Assembly: GCF_042652085.1 (NCBI RefSeq)
Contig: NZ_JBHSJF010000006.1
Span: 1,426,001-1,490,000 of the forward strand
Direction: 5' to 3'
From: Flaviflagellibacter deserti
Lineage (GTDB): Bacteria; Pseudomonadota; Alphaproteobacteria; Rhizobiales; Methylopilaceae
Length of the DNA: 64,000 nt
Positions 7,805-17,629 of this stretch are shown in pieces. Position 1 is the first letter of the stretch. The number at the start of each line of letters is the position of its first letter. The notes under the pieces are model-generated. The model made no database searches. It saw only the letters and a program-made list of their open reading frames with translations, and was not told where the DNA came from. Both the position numbers and the translations under genes were made by a program.

Positions 7805-8356
7805 ATGCAAGTCATCCTTCTCGAACGCATCGCCAAGCTTGGCCAGATGGGCGAAGAAGTCCGCGTCCGCGACGGCTTCGCCCGCAACTTCCTCCTGCCG
7901 CAGGGCAAGGCGCTCCGCGCCACGGCCGACAACAAGGCCCGCTTCGAGCGCGAGCGCGCCCAGCTCGAGGCCCGCAGCCTCGAGACCAAGAAGGAAGCCG
8001 ACAAGGTCGGCGAGAAGCTGAACGGCCAGGCGATCGTCCTGGTCCGCCAGGCGGGCGAGACCGGCCAGCTCTACGGCTCGGTCACCGGCCGCGACGTCGC
8101 CGAGGCCCTGACCGCCGCCGGCTACTCGGTCAGCCGCCAGCAGATCGTCCTGAACACGCCGCTGAAGACGATCGGCCTGCACGAGATCCCGGTCGCACTG
8201 CATCCGGAGGTCGAGGTTTCGGTCACGGTGAACATCGCCCGCAGCGCGGCGGAAGCCGAGCGCCAGACCAAGGGCGAGGACCTCACGGTCCGCGAGGAAG
8301 ACGCGGTTTTCGAGACCTTCGTGCCCGAAGCCGGCGGCCCGGGTGACGAAGCCTGA
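7805..8356 (+). CDS. rplI: 50S ribosomal protein L9
   Basis: A 183-residue large-subunit protein. The N-domain MQVILLERIAKLGQMGEEV with VRDGFARNFLLPQGKA binds 23S rRNA, a long helix follows (about 45-75), and the C-domain carries LYGSVTGRDVAEAL. The acidic tail after residue 150 is longer than in E. coli but common in alphaproteobacteria. The ATG at 7805 is set by homology, with ACGGAGA upstream. Confidence 0.97.
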   Translation: MQVILLERIAKLGQMGEEVRVRDGFARNFLLPQGKALRATADNKARFERERAQLEARSLETKKEADKVGEKLNGQAIVLVRQAGETGQLYGSVTGRDVAEALTAAGYSVSRQQIVLNTPLKTIGLHEIPVALHPEVEVSVTVNIARSAAEAERQTKGEDLTVREEDAVFETFVPEAGGPGDEA

Positions 8357-8383
8357 TCAGCAAAGCCTCATTACTGTGCACTG

Positions 8384-8413
8384 GAAGCCCGCTTCGGCGG
8401 GCTTCTTCGTATT
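8384..8413 (+). terminator. Rho-independent terminator after rplI
   Basis: Perfect 9-bp stem GAAGCCCGC/GCGGGCTTC (8384-8392, 8397-8405) closed by a TTCG tetraloop, then a pyrimidine/T-rich tail. It closes the ribosomal protein operon. Confidence 0.85.
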
Positions 8414-8525
8414 TCTACGTCTCTTGACGCATTGAAATCGCCACGCCCCCTCCATAGCTTATCGCACGTTGTAACGTTGAGGGCGCACGGAACGCGTTCG
8501 ACGCTTGCCCGTGCGGGCGCACAAT

Positions 8526-9773
8526 ATGGCGATGATCCTAGGGGGCATGCTGCGGCGGGCGATCCTGCGCGGCTCATTGGACGTGCTGACGGCGCAGGGC
8601 CGCCGGCTTAGTTTTGGCGACGGCACGGGCAACAAGGTCGTCATCCGCTTCACCGACGCCGCGGCTCAGAGGGCCCTGATCGCCGATCCCGAGATGAAGC
8701 TCGGCGAACTCTACATGGACGGCCGCCTCGTGATGGAACAGGGGTCGATCTACGACCTCCTGAATCTCGTTCTCCTCAACCTCCGCCACCGCCCCTACCC
8801 GCTGACCGCCCGCATCCTGGAGCGCGGACGCATCCTGCTTCGCCGCTTCGCGCAATGGAACCGGGGCGTGCGCTCGAAGCGCAACGTCGCTCATCACTAC
8901 GACCTCGACCGGCGGCTCTACGATCTGTTCCTCGATTCCGACCGACAGTATTCGTGCGCTTATTTCCAGCGGCCCGGCCAGAGCCTCGAAGAGGCGCAGC
9001 TCGCCAAGAAACGTCACATCGTGGCCAAGCTCGCGGTCGAGCCGGGCAACAAGGTGCTCGATATCGGCTGCGGCTGGGGCGGCCTTGGCCTCTACCTCGC
9101 CGAGACCGCGGGCGCGGAGGTCGTCGGCATCACGCTCTCGGAAGAACAGTTCGCCATCGCCCGCGACCGCGCCGAGCAGAGCGGGATGCAGGACCGGGTC
9201 GAATTCCGCATCGAGGACTATCGCGAGACGCAAGGCACGTTCGACCGCATCGTCTCGGTCGGCATGTTCGAGCATGTCGGCGTCGGCTATTACGGCACTT
9301 TCTTCCGCCAGTGCGCCCGCCTGCTGGACGAGGACGGGGTGATGCTGATCCACACGATCGGCCGCACCACCGGGCCGGGCGTGACCAATCCGTGGATCAC
9401 CAAATACATCTTCCCCGGCGGCTATCTGCCGGACCTCGAGGAGATCATCCCCGCCATCGAAAAGGCCGGCCTGATCATCACCGACGTCGAGATCCTGCGC
9501 CTGCATTACGCCGAGACGCTGAAGGCCTGGCGCGAACGCTTCATGGCCCGGCGCGAGGAGGCCAAGGCGCTCTACGACGAGCGGTTCTGCCTGATGTGGG
9601 AATTCTACCTCGCCGGCTGCGAGGCGACCTTCCGCAACGGCGACGACGTCGTCTTCCAGCTCCAGATCGCCAAGAAGGTCGACGCGCTTCCCCTCACCCG
9701 CGACTACATCGCCGAGCGGGAGCGGATGCTGCAGGAAGCGGAGAACGCCCCGCTGCGTCTTGCGGGCGAGTAA
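8526..9773 (+). CDS. cfa: Cyclopropane-fatty-acyl-phospholipid synthase family protein
   Basis: About 415 residues. An N-terminal domain (first about 110 residues) precedes a SAM-dependent methyltransferase domain with motif I VLDIGCGWGGLGLYLA, the SVGMFEHVG segment and a C-terminal HYAETLKAWRERF. These enzymes add a methylene bridge to unsaturated acyl chains of membrane phospholipids and aid acid and stress tolerance. The start is uncertain: ATG 8526 is used; TTG 8505 and ATG 8532 or 8547 are alternatives. It sits between rplI and dnaB, which are usually adjacent. Confidence 0.92.
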   Translation: MAMILGGMLRRAILRGSLDVLTAQGRRLSFGDGTGNKVVIRFTDAAAQRALIADPEMKLGELYMDGRLVMEQGSIYDLLNLVLLNLRHRPYPLTARILERGRILLRRFAQWNRGVRSKRNVAHHYDLDRRLYDLFLDSDRQYSCAYFQRPGQSLEEAQLAKKRHIVAKLAVEPGNKVLDIGCGWGGLGLYLAETAGAEVVGITLSEEQFAIARDRAEQSGMQDRVEFRIEDYRETQGTFDRIVSVGMFEHVGVGYYGTFFRQCARLLDEDGVMLIHTIGRTTGPGVTNPWITKYIFPGGYLPDLEEIIPAIEKAGLIITDVEILRLHYAETLKAWRERFMARREEAKALYDERFCLMWEFYLAGCEATFRNGDDVVFQLQIAKKVDALPLTRDYIAERERMLQEAENAPLRLAGE

Positions 9774-9904
9774 ATCAAGACACAGAGGCTGACCAAATCA
9801 CGGGGCTGTGGATGGTGGGCACGGTGGGTTAGGATCGCGCAGATTCGCTGGTCTGCGCTGAGGCGCGGGACCATGGTGAATCCATATTCACACATCGGAT
9901 CGAT

Positions 9905-11397
<1,493 letters not shown>

Positions 11398-11401
<4 letters not shown>

Positions 11402-12528
11402 TCGACCCGTTCACCGGGCCACCTGACCTCGAAACCGGAAGCCGCCTCACCATCGATCTCGGTGCCCTCCAGTCCAACTGGAAGCACCTCGCATCGTGCG
11501 CCGGCGAGGCCGAATGCGCGGCCGTGGTCAAGGCGGACGCCTACGGCATCGGCATCAGGCCGGCCGTCCGCGCGCTGTGGCAGGCGGGCGCCCGCACCTT
11601 CTTCGTCGCCCTTCCCTTCGAGGCCCGGGCCGTCCGCGAGGAATTGCCGGACGCGGCGATCTATGTGCTCGGCGGCCTCGCGCCGGGTTCGTCTCCGATC
11701 CTCGCCGAGATCAAGGCTCATCCGGTCCTTGGCAGCCTGCCCGAGATAGACGAATGGGAGCTGTTCGCGAAGGAAAACGGCATCGCCGGCGAGGCCGCGA
11801 TCCATGTCGACACCGGCATGAACCGGCTCGGCCTCAGCTTCGCGGAAACGCAGGACGTGGCCAAGCGCTATGCCGGCGGCAATCTCGCCTTCCGGCCGAG
11901 CCTGATCATGAGCCATCTCGCCTGCGGGGAAGATGCCGACCATCCGCTGACCGAGCATCAGATCGAGAGCTTCGGAAATGTGGCCGCCGACTTCCCCGGC
12001 GTACCGGCCAGCCTGGCCAATTCCGCCGGCACGCTGCAAGGCGGCGCCTTCGTCTTCGATCTCTGCCGGCCCGGCATCGCGCTCTACGGCGGTCATCCGC
12101 TCGGCGGCGACAACCCGCTGAAGCCGGTGGTCCTGTTCGACGCTCGTGTGATCCAGGTCCGCGAGGTCGACGAAGGCGAGACGGTCGGCTACGGCGCCAC
12201 CGAAACCGCGCGCCGTCCATCGCGGGTCGCCGTCGTCTCGGCAGGCTATGCCGACGGCTTCATGCGCGCGGCCGGCTCAAGCGACGACCGCCGGGGCGCC
12301 GACGCGATCGTCGCCGGCAAACGCTGCCCGCTGATCGGCCGCGTCTCGATGGACCTGATCGCCGTGGACGTCACGGACCTCGCCCCCGATGCGGTGCGGC
12401 GCGGCGACTTCGTGACCTTGATCGGCGACGGCATCACGATCGACGAAGTCGGCGCTAGGGCGAACACAATCGGCTACGAGATCCTGACCGGGCTCGGCAG
12501 CCGCTTCGCAAGGATCTACATCGGCTGA
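11398..12528 (+). CDS. alr: Alanine racemase
   Basis: Interconverts L- and D-alanine for peptidoglycan. 376 residues, fold type III PLP enzyme: the PLP lysine is K45 in AVVKADAYGIG, HVDTGMNRLG follows, and the second catalytic Tyr is in ETVGYGATET, with GRVSMDLIAVDV near the C-terminus. The start is the ATG overlapping the dnaB stop (ATGA), a normal coupled junction for this pair. Confidence 0.96.
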
Positions 12529-12535
12529 GCACGCC

Positions 12536-12692
12536 TCTCCCTCCCCAGCATGGGGAGGGCGGACTCGCGCAGCGAGCCGGGTGGGGCAAACGGCCTCTCC
12601 CACCCGAGCGCGTTTCGATAGACCGCATCCCCACCCCGGTTCGCGCTGCGCGCAACTCGGCCCTCCCCGTTCCGGGGAGGGAGAGCCCCTCG
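12536..12692. repeat. Palindromic intergenic repeat cluster (CCCTCCCC type)
   Basis: Two G/C hairpins (CCTCCCCAGCATGGGGAGG and CCCTCCCCGTTCCGGGGAGGG) flank complementary internal segments around CGCGCAGCGAGCCGGG and TCGCGCTGCGCG. This matches dispersed repeats common in Hyphomicrobiales. No coding potential is claimed. Confidence 0.7.
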
Positions 12693-12712
12693 ATTGTTTC
12701 CGGTCGCCCTCC

Positions 12713-12796
12713 GTCGTCGTCCTCCGGCTTGACTGGAGGAGACCCGACGGGCCTTGACCAAGATCATGGATCCTCCGGTCAAGCCGGAGGATGACG
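12713..12796. repeat. Paired palindromic repeat (GTCAT...ATCCA family), copy 2
   Basis: The left unit CCTCCGGCTTGACTGGAGGA (one stem mismatch) and the right unit TCCTCCGGTCAAGCCGGAGG face each other around about 25 bases, ending in ATGACG. It lies between alr and the convergent msrB. Confidence 0.8.
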
Positions 12797-12813
12797 CCCC
12801 ACCTCGCACGCCG

Positions 12814-13320
12814 TTACGTCGGCTGAGCACCCGCCGGCTTGAACGTCATCGCCACGCCGTTCATGCAGTAGCGCAGTCCGGTCGGCTTCGGGCCGTCGTC
12901 GAAGACATGGCCGAGATGGCCGCCGCAGCGGGCGCAATGCACTTCCGTCCGCACCATCATCAACGTCGTATCCTTGGTCTCGCCGACGGCATTGGCGAGC
13001 GGCTGCCAGAAGCTCGGCCAGCCCGTTCCGCTCTCGAACTTCGTCTCGGACGAGAACAGCGGAAGGTCGCAGCCCGCGCAGGCGAAGATGCCGCTGCGAT
13101 GCTCCTTGTTGAGAGGGCTCGAGCCGGGCCGTTCGGTGGCATGCTGACGCAGAACGGCGAACTGCTCCCGCGTCAGCACCTGTCTCCACTCGTCCGGAGT
13201 TTTCTCAATTTCGAAAGCCTCGGCCGGAGTTACGGCAAACGGATTCCAGGAGCGTCCGAACATCGACAATCCCGTTCCCATAATTGCGCCGCCTAAAAGC
13301 ACGGCTCGCCGGTTCAACAT
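12814..13320 (-). CDS. msrB: Peptide-methionine (R)-S-oxide reductase, exported
   Basis: Reduces methionine-R-sulfoxide in proteins. 168 residues: a leader with twin Arg (MLNRRAVLLGG, hydrophobic to about residue 20) suggests periplasmic export by Tat or Sec, followed by the MsrB domain. Zinc cysteines are C81/C84 and C129/C132, and the catalytic Cys is C152 in RYCMNG. GTGWPSFW is also diagnostic. Transcribed towards alr; the divergent side is 116 bp from the VOC gene, which runs in the same direction. Confidence 0.95.
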   Translation of the reverse strand: MLNRRAVLLGGAIMGTGLSMFGRSWNPFAVTPAEAFEIEKTPDEWRQVLTREQFAVLRQHATERPGSSPLNKEHRSGIFACAGCDLPLFSSETKFESGTGWPSFWQPLANAVGETKDTTLMMVRTEVHCARCGGHLGHVFDDGPKPTGLRYCMNGVAMTFKPAGAQPT

Positions 13321-13436
13321 GTGAGCCTCCTGGATCGTTCAACCGAAGCTACGCAGGACCGGGCTTGGCGGCTTCCGGCCTCTCTTCACGAACGCGAGAT
13401 CAGTCGGACAGCACATTGGACGGCCGGATCGGGCCC

Positions 13437-13829
13437 TCAACCGCCCTTCATCTCAATCAATTGGATGAGGTTGCCGCAGGTATCGTCGAACACCACCATC
13501 CGGACAGGTCCGGCATCCATTGGTTCCACGGTGAACGAGACGCCAAGCGAAAGAAGCCTGTCATATTCGGCATCGACATCATCGACCTGAAACGATGTCG
13601 CCGGGATACCGTCCTCGACGAGCGCAGTCTTGTAGGGTTGGACGGCGGGATGCTCGCCCGGTTCGAGAAGCAGTTCGGTACCTTCAGGCGCTTCCGGCGA
13701 GACAACGGTAAGCCAGCGATACTCTCCCAGGGGCACATCATTTTTCACCTTGAACCCCAGTATACGCGTGTAGAAATCGAGGGCCTTCGATTGGTCATCC
13801 ACGAAGACGCTCGTGACATAGATTCTCAT
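13437..13829 (-). CDS. VOC (glyoxalase/bleomycin-resistance) family protein
   Basis: A 130-residue vicinal oxygen chelate protein with two beta-alpha-beta-beta-beta repeats: VFVDDQSKALDFYTRILGFKV at the start and SFQVDDVDAEYDRLLSLGV in the second half, ending with the metal-ligand region GNLIQLIE. The substrate is unknown; possibilities are detoxification of a small electrophile or antibiotic. Its ATG overlaps the stop of the ArsR gene by 4 bp, so it is the main candidate target of that regulator. Confidence 0.9.
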   Translation of the reverse strand: MRIYVTSVFVDDQSKALDFYTRILGFKVKNDVPLGEYRWLTVVSPEAPEGTELLLEPGEHPAVQPYKTALVEDGIPATSFQVDDVDAEYDRLLSLGVSFTVEPMDAGPVRMVVFDDTCGNLIQLIEMKGG

Positions 13830-14146
13830 GGATTTTCCCCTTCCAGAAGGTGCTTGCGAAACCAGATGTCCGCCGCTTCCCGCAATGGCTTGAGATCAAG
13901 CGAGTGGATTTTGGTCCGACCTGACCAGGACACGTGGAGCAGCCCAGCGTTCTGAAGCATATCGAGATGCTGGGTGATTGCCTGACGGGACAGAGCTTTC
14001 CCGCCTTCCGCGACCGACATCGCGCAGATCTGGAACAGCGACTGGTCAGGCTGTTCGCGCAGCCGATCTATGATCTTTCGGCGGGTCGGGTCGGCAAGCG
14101 CCCTGAAGATCCGATCAAGTTCGTCATCATTCATGGCGACGAACAT
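13826..14146 (-). CDS. ArsR family winged-helix regulator
   Basis: A 106-residue repressor: FRALADPTRRKIIDRL opens the winged helix, the recognition helix is LSRQAITQHLDMLQNAGLL, and HSLDLKPLREAADIWF closes it. There is no metal-binding CxC in the usual alpha-3 site, so an organic or redox signal is more likely than metal. The start is ATG 14146 or ATG 14134; neither has a Shine-Dalgarno sequence. A 22-bp inverted repeat overlaps the first start codon, implying autoregulation. Confidence 0.88.
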   Translation of the reverse strand: MFVAMNDDELDRIFRALADPTRRKIIDRLREQPDQSLFQICAMSVAEGGKALSRQAITQHLDMLQNAGLLHVSWSGRTKIHSLDLKPLREAADIWFRKHLLEGENP

Positions 14147-14165
14147 GCAATAAAATTATTGCATG
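14144..14165. promoter_or_regulatory. Probable ArsR operator, inverted repeat over the start codon
   Basis: CATGCAATAA and TTATTGCATG are perfect 10-base arms around a 2-base AA centre. It is AT-rich, as ArsR/SmtB operators are, and it includes the arsR start codon, so bound protein would block both initiation of transcription and access to the gene start. Confidence 0.7.
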
Positions 14166-14256
14166 TCAAGAAACCACCTATCGCTGCTGCACCGCCAGGT
14201 GACGGTCAGATGTTCGCCGGGCCCACCTTCCCGCTCACCACCCGTAGCCGAGCTGA

Positions 14257-14285
14257 TTTCGCCTATCTCGGTGAGGTGCTATACT
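14257..14285 (+). promoter_or_regulatory. Weak putative promoter of the peroxiredoxin gene
   Basis: TATACT at 14280-14285 is a good -10 element, with a weak TTTCGC 17 bp upstream. It lies 40 bp before the peroxiredoxin start and about 100 bp from the ArsR operator. Confidence 0.35.
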
Positions 14286-14324
14286 GCCGGCTTCTACATC
14301 GAAACTCTCCAGAGGGAGGTTACC

Positions 14325-14990
14325 ATGGCTCTCCAGCTTGGCGATGTGGCACCGGACTTCGAAGCTGACACCACGGAAGGCCGAATTCGCTTTCATGACT
14401 GGGTTGGCGACTCTTGGTGCATACTCTTCTCGCATCCGAAGGATTTTACCCCTGTCTGCACGACCGAACTTGGCTACATGGCCAGGATCAAGCCCGAGTT
14501 CGAGCGGCGGAACGTCAAAATCGTTGGCCTGAGCGTCGACCCGGTCGGCAACCACGCGAAATGGTCCGACGACATCAGGGAGACGCAGGGAAACGCGCCG
14601 AACTATCCGATGATTGGCGATCCCGATCTCGAAATCTCGAAGCTCTATGGAATGCTTCCGGCAGACACGAGAGGCAGCTCGGAAGGGCGCACGCCGGCCG
14701 ACAACCAGACTGTGCGAAACGTTTTCCTCATCGGCCCGGACAAGAAGATCAAGCTGATCCTCATCTATCCGATGACGACCGGCCGCAACTTCGATGAAGT
14801 GCTTCGGGTCATCGACTCGATCCAGCTTACGGCGAAGCACAGGGTCGCGACGCCCGTTAACTGGAAGCAGGGCGAGGATGTCATCATTGCTGGCTCGGTG
14901 ACAGACGACGAAGCCCGGCAGATTTATCCAGGCGGCTGGAAATCGCCGAAACCCTATATTCGCATCGTGCCGCAGCCGAGAGTTCAATAG
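14325..14990 (+). CDS. 1-Cys peroxiredoxin (Prx6-type)
   Basis: A 221-residue thiol peroxidase that would reduce peroxides. The AhpC/TSA domain has the peroxidatic Cys45 in HPKDFTPVCTTELG, and the long C-terminal dimerisation arm with TPVNWKQGEDVIIAG and YIRIVPQP places it in the Prx6/1-Cys group. The start at 14325 is supported by AGAGGGAGG upstream. It lies in a cluster with MsrB, a VOC protein and a persulfide-dioxygenase-like enzyme, consistent with oxidative or thiol stress defence. Confidence 0.94.
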   Translation: MALQLGDVAPDFEADTTEGRIRFHDWVGDSWCILFSHPKDFTPVCTTELGYMARIKPEFERRNVKIVGLSVDPVGNHAKWSDDIRETQGNAPNYPMIGDPDLEISKLYGMLPADTRGSSEGRTPADNQTVRNVFLIGPDKKIKLILIYPMTTGRNFDEVLRVIDSIQLTAKHRVATPVNWKQGEDVIIAGSVTDDEARQIYPGGWKSPKPYIRIVPQPRVQ

Positions 14991-15007
14991 CTCTCCCTCC
15001 CGCCAAC

Positions 15008-15043
15008 ACGCTGGGATCATTGACGGTCCCAGCGTTTCGCTGT
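15008..15043 (+). terminator. Probable terminator after the peroxiredoxin gene
   Basis: ACGCTGGGA (15008-15016) pairs perfectly with TCCCAGCGT (15027-15035) over a 10-base loop, followed by TTCGCTGTT. The tail is only moderately T-rich. Confidence 0.55.
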
Positions 15044-15094
15044 TCCGTTCGAGAATGGGCGCGGCCTGAGTGGGTGCCCGCGGGAGCATGAAGG

Positions 15095-16015
15095 ATGGGC
15101 ACAGCAGATCTCTCGCGTCCTGTTCCCGACAGCGGACATGAGCCGCATGTCTGCGGATTTTTCGAACGCCGCACCTGCAGCATCCAATACGTCGTTTCCG
15201 ATCCGGCAACCGGCGAATGCGCCATCATCGACCCCGTCCTCGATTATGACGAGAAAGCGGGGTCGCTCGCGACGTCATCGGCGGATCAATTACTCCGACA
15301 CATCTCCGAGCGGCATTTAAAGCCGACGTGGATCCTGGACACCCATCCTCATGCCGACCATTTGTCGGCTGCGGATTACCTGAAGCAGAAAACCGGCGCA
15401 CGGACCGGAATCGGCGAGAAGATCGTCGAGGTTCAGACGCTGTGGAAGGCAATCTACAACCTGCCGAACACCTTCCCGACGGACGGCTCGCAATGGGACC
15501 ACCTGTTCGCGGACGGCGAGCGATTCAAGATCGGCGCACTCGATGCCGAAGTCCTGTTCTCCCCTGGCCATACGCTTGCATCGGTCACTTATGTCGTCGG
15601 CAATGCGGCCTTTGTCCACGACACGCTCCTGATGCCGGACTTCGGCACCGCGCGTTGCGATTTCCCGGGTGGAGATGCGGGGCAGCTGTGGCGAACGCTC
15701 CAGCGCATTCTTGCCCTGCCGGACGATGCGCGCCTGTTTACCGGGCATGACTACATGCCTGACGGTCGTGGTCCCGCCTGGGAGAGCACCGTGGCCGAGC
15801 AGCGGCGCCGCAATGTTCATCTTCGGCAGGCGCAGAACGAACAGGAGTTCATCGAACTCCGCCGGGCCCGCGACGCCGAGCTTCCGATGCCGAGGCTGAT
15901 GTTTCACGCGCTCCAGGTGAACATTGCCGCTGGCCGACTGCCCGCGCCGGAAACGAATGGAAGACGATATCTGAGGATTCCGCTCGATGTCCTGCCGGCA
16001 GCTCGGTGGGACTAG
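15095..16015 (+). CDS. MBL-fold metallo-hydrolase, persulfide dioxygenase-like
   Basis: 306 residues resembling ETHE1/Blh persulfide dioxygenases, which oxidise glutathione persulfide to sulfite. The metal motif is THPHADHLSA (H84, H86, D88, H89), with PGHTLASVTYVV, the bridging Asp in PDFGTARCDFPGGD and the late His in FTGHDYMP. The N-terminal DSGHEPHVCGFFERRTCSIQYVV is also characteristic. No rhodanese domain is attached. Located after the peroxiredoxin, so a role in sulfane sulfur or peroxide stress is plausible but inferred. Confidence 0.88.
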   Translation: MGTADLSRPVPDSGHEPHVCGFFERRTCSIQYVVSDPATGECAIIDPVLDYDEKAGSLATSSADQLLRHISERHLKPTWILDTHPHADHLSAADYLKQKTGARTGIGEKIVEVQTLWKAIYNLPNTFPTDGSQWDHLFADGERFKIGALDAEVLFSPGHTLASVTYVVGNAAFVHDTLLMPDFGTARCDFPGGDAGQLWRTLQRILALPDDARLFTGHDYMPDGRGPAWESTVAEQRRRNVHLRQAQNEQEFIELRRARDAELPMPRLMFHALQVNIAAGRLPAPETNGRRYLRIPLDVLPAARWD

Positions 16016-16118
16016 AAGGACCCTGTTCCGACAAGCTCCTCCACGGTAAGAACAAAAATAGAACATTCCGCTGGCGCACGGGCCGAATATCCGGCATCCT
16101 CCGCTCGCGGAGTGATTC

Positions 16119-17546
16119 ATGGCGAAAGCGCGATCCACCTTTGTCTGTCAGAACTGCGGGACGCTGCATAACCGCTGGACTGGCAAATGCGAGGGCTGCA
16201 ACGAGTGGAACACGATCGTCGAGGAGGCTGCCTCCGCTCCCGTCACCAAGGGCGGGACGATCTCGGCGCGGTCCGGACGGCTGATCCCGCTTGAGGGGCT
16301 CGACGGCGTCACCGAACAGGCGCCGCGCCTCAAGGCCGGGATATCCGAACTCGATCGCGTCACCGGCGGCGGTTTCGTTCGCGGCTCCGCGCTTCTGCTC
16401 GGCGGCGAGCCGGGCATCGGCAAATCCACGCTCCTGATCCAGGCAGCGGCTGCCCTCGCCCGCGCCGGTCATCGCACCGTCTATATCTCCGGCGAGGAGG
16501 CCGCCGCGCAGGTCCGCATGCGCGCCGATCGCCTCGGCCTGGCGGACGCGCCCGTCGAACTCGGCGCCGAGACGAATGTCGAGGACATCCTCGCCACCTT
16601 GTCGGCCGGCACGGTGCCGCGCTTCGTCGTCATCGATTCGATCCAGACCATGTGGACCTCGGCCGTGGAATCCGCGCCCGGGACAGTCACGCAGGTCCGC
16701 GCATCGGCGCAGGCGCTGATCCGCTTTGCCAAGACTTCCGGCGCGGCGGTGATCCTCGTCGGCCACGTCACCAAGGACGGCCAGATCGCCGGCCCGCGCG
16801 TCGTCGAGCACATGGTCGACGCCGTGCTGTCGTTCGAGGGCGAACAGGGTCACGCCTTCCGCGTTTTGCGGGCGCAGAAGAACCGTTTCGGCCCGACCGA
16901 CGAGATCGGCGTCTTCTCGATGACCGGAAACGGGCTCGAAGACGTCGCCAATCCCTCGGCGCTGTTCCTGTCGAGCCGCGATGTCGCCGCTCCAGGCGTC
17001 GCCGTCTTCGCCGGCATCGAAGGCACGCGGCCGATCCTCGTCGAGGTGCAGGCACTTGTCGCCCCCTCCTCGCTCGGCACGCCCCGCCGCGCCGTCGTCG
17101 GCTGGGATTCGAACCGGCTGTCGATGGTACTCGCGGTGCTCGAAGCCCATGCCGGGCTCAGGCTTGGGAGCCACGACGTCTATCTCAATGTCGCGGGCGG
17201 TCTGCGCATCCAGGAGCCGGCGGCCGATATCGCGGTCGCGGCCGCCCTCGTCTCCTCCTTTGCCAATTCCGTTCTTCCGCTGGACAGCGTCTTCTTCGGC
17301 GAAGTCAGCCTGTCGGGGGCGGTCCGGCCGGTGTCCCATGCGGGATTGCGTGCGAAGGAAGCAAAGCGGCTCGGCTTCTCCCGCGCCTTCGCTCCGGCGA
17401 GTTCGTCGGAAGGTGCAAACGATTCGGGTTTCTCGCTCACCGGCCTGACGGCGCTCGATTCTCTCGTTGCCGAGATCGCGGCGCGCGGTGTCCGCAAGGG
17501 TCCGGCGCGACAGGACGCGCATCTGTCATCTGTGAATGAGGCGTGA
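16119..17546 (+). CDS. radA: DNA repair protein RadA
   Basis: Branch-migration ATPase in recombinational repair, 475 residues. Four-Cys zinc finger C10, C13, C24, C27 in the N-terminal 30 residues; Walker A LLGGEPGIGKSTL near residue 95; the RadA-specific KNRFGPTDE motif; and a C-terminal Lon-like domain ending near the Ser/Gly-rich tail. GGAGTGATTC precedes the ATG. Confidence 0.97.
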   Translation: MAKARSTFVCQNCGTLHNRWTGKCEGCNEWNTIVEEAASAPVTKGGTISARSGRLIPLEGLDGVTEQAPRLKAGISELDRVTGGGFVRGSALLLGGEPGIGKSTLLIQAAAALARAGHRTVYISGEEAAAQVRMRADRLGLADAPVELGAETNVEDILATLSAGTVPRFVVIDSIQTMWTSAVESAPGTVTQVRASAQALIRFAKTSGAAVILVGHVTKDGQIAGPRVVEHMVDAVLSFEGEQGHAFRVLRAQKNRFGPTDEIGVFSMTGNGLEDVANPSALFLSSRDVAAPGVAVFAGIEGTRPILVEVQALVAPSSLGTPRRAVVGWDSNRLSMVLAVLEAHAGLRLGSHDVYLNVAGGLRIQEPAADIAVAAALVSSFANSVLPLDSVFFGEVSLSGAVRPVSHAGLRAKEAKRLGFSRAFAPASSSEGANDSGFSLTGLTALDSLVAEIAARGVRKGPARQDAHLSSVNEA

Positions 17547-17629
17547 CGTCTCGAAACCGTGCCGCTATAAGTGCGCCGCACGGCCCGTTTTGAGTCCCGT
17601 GCCTGGTTACCGGCGCCAAAGGCGGGTCT

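Noticed and set aside
15849..17522. A 557-codon minus-strand open frame
   Set aside because: It is antisense to radA, which has its zinc finger, P-loop and KNRFG motif; the antisense frame has no domain.
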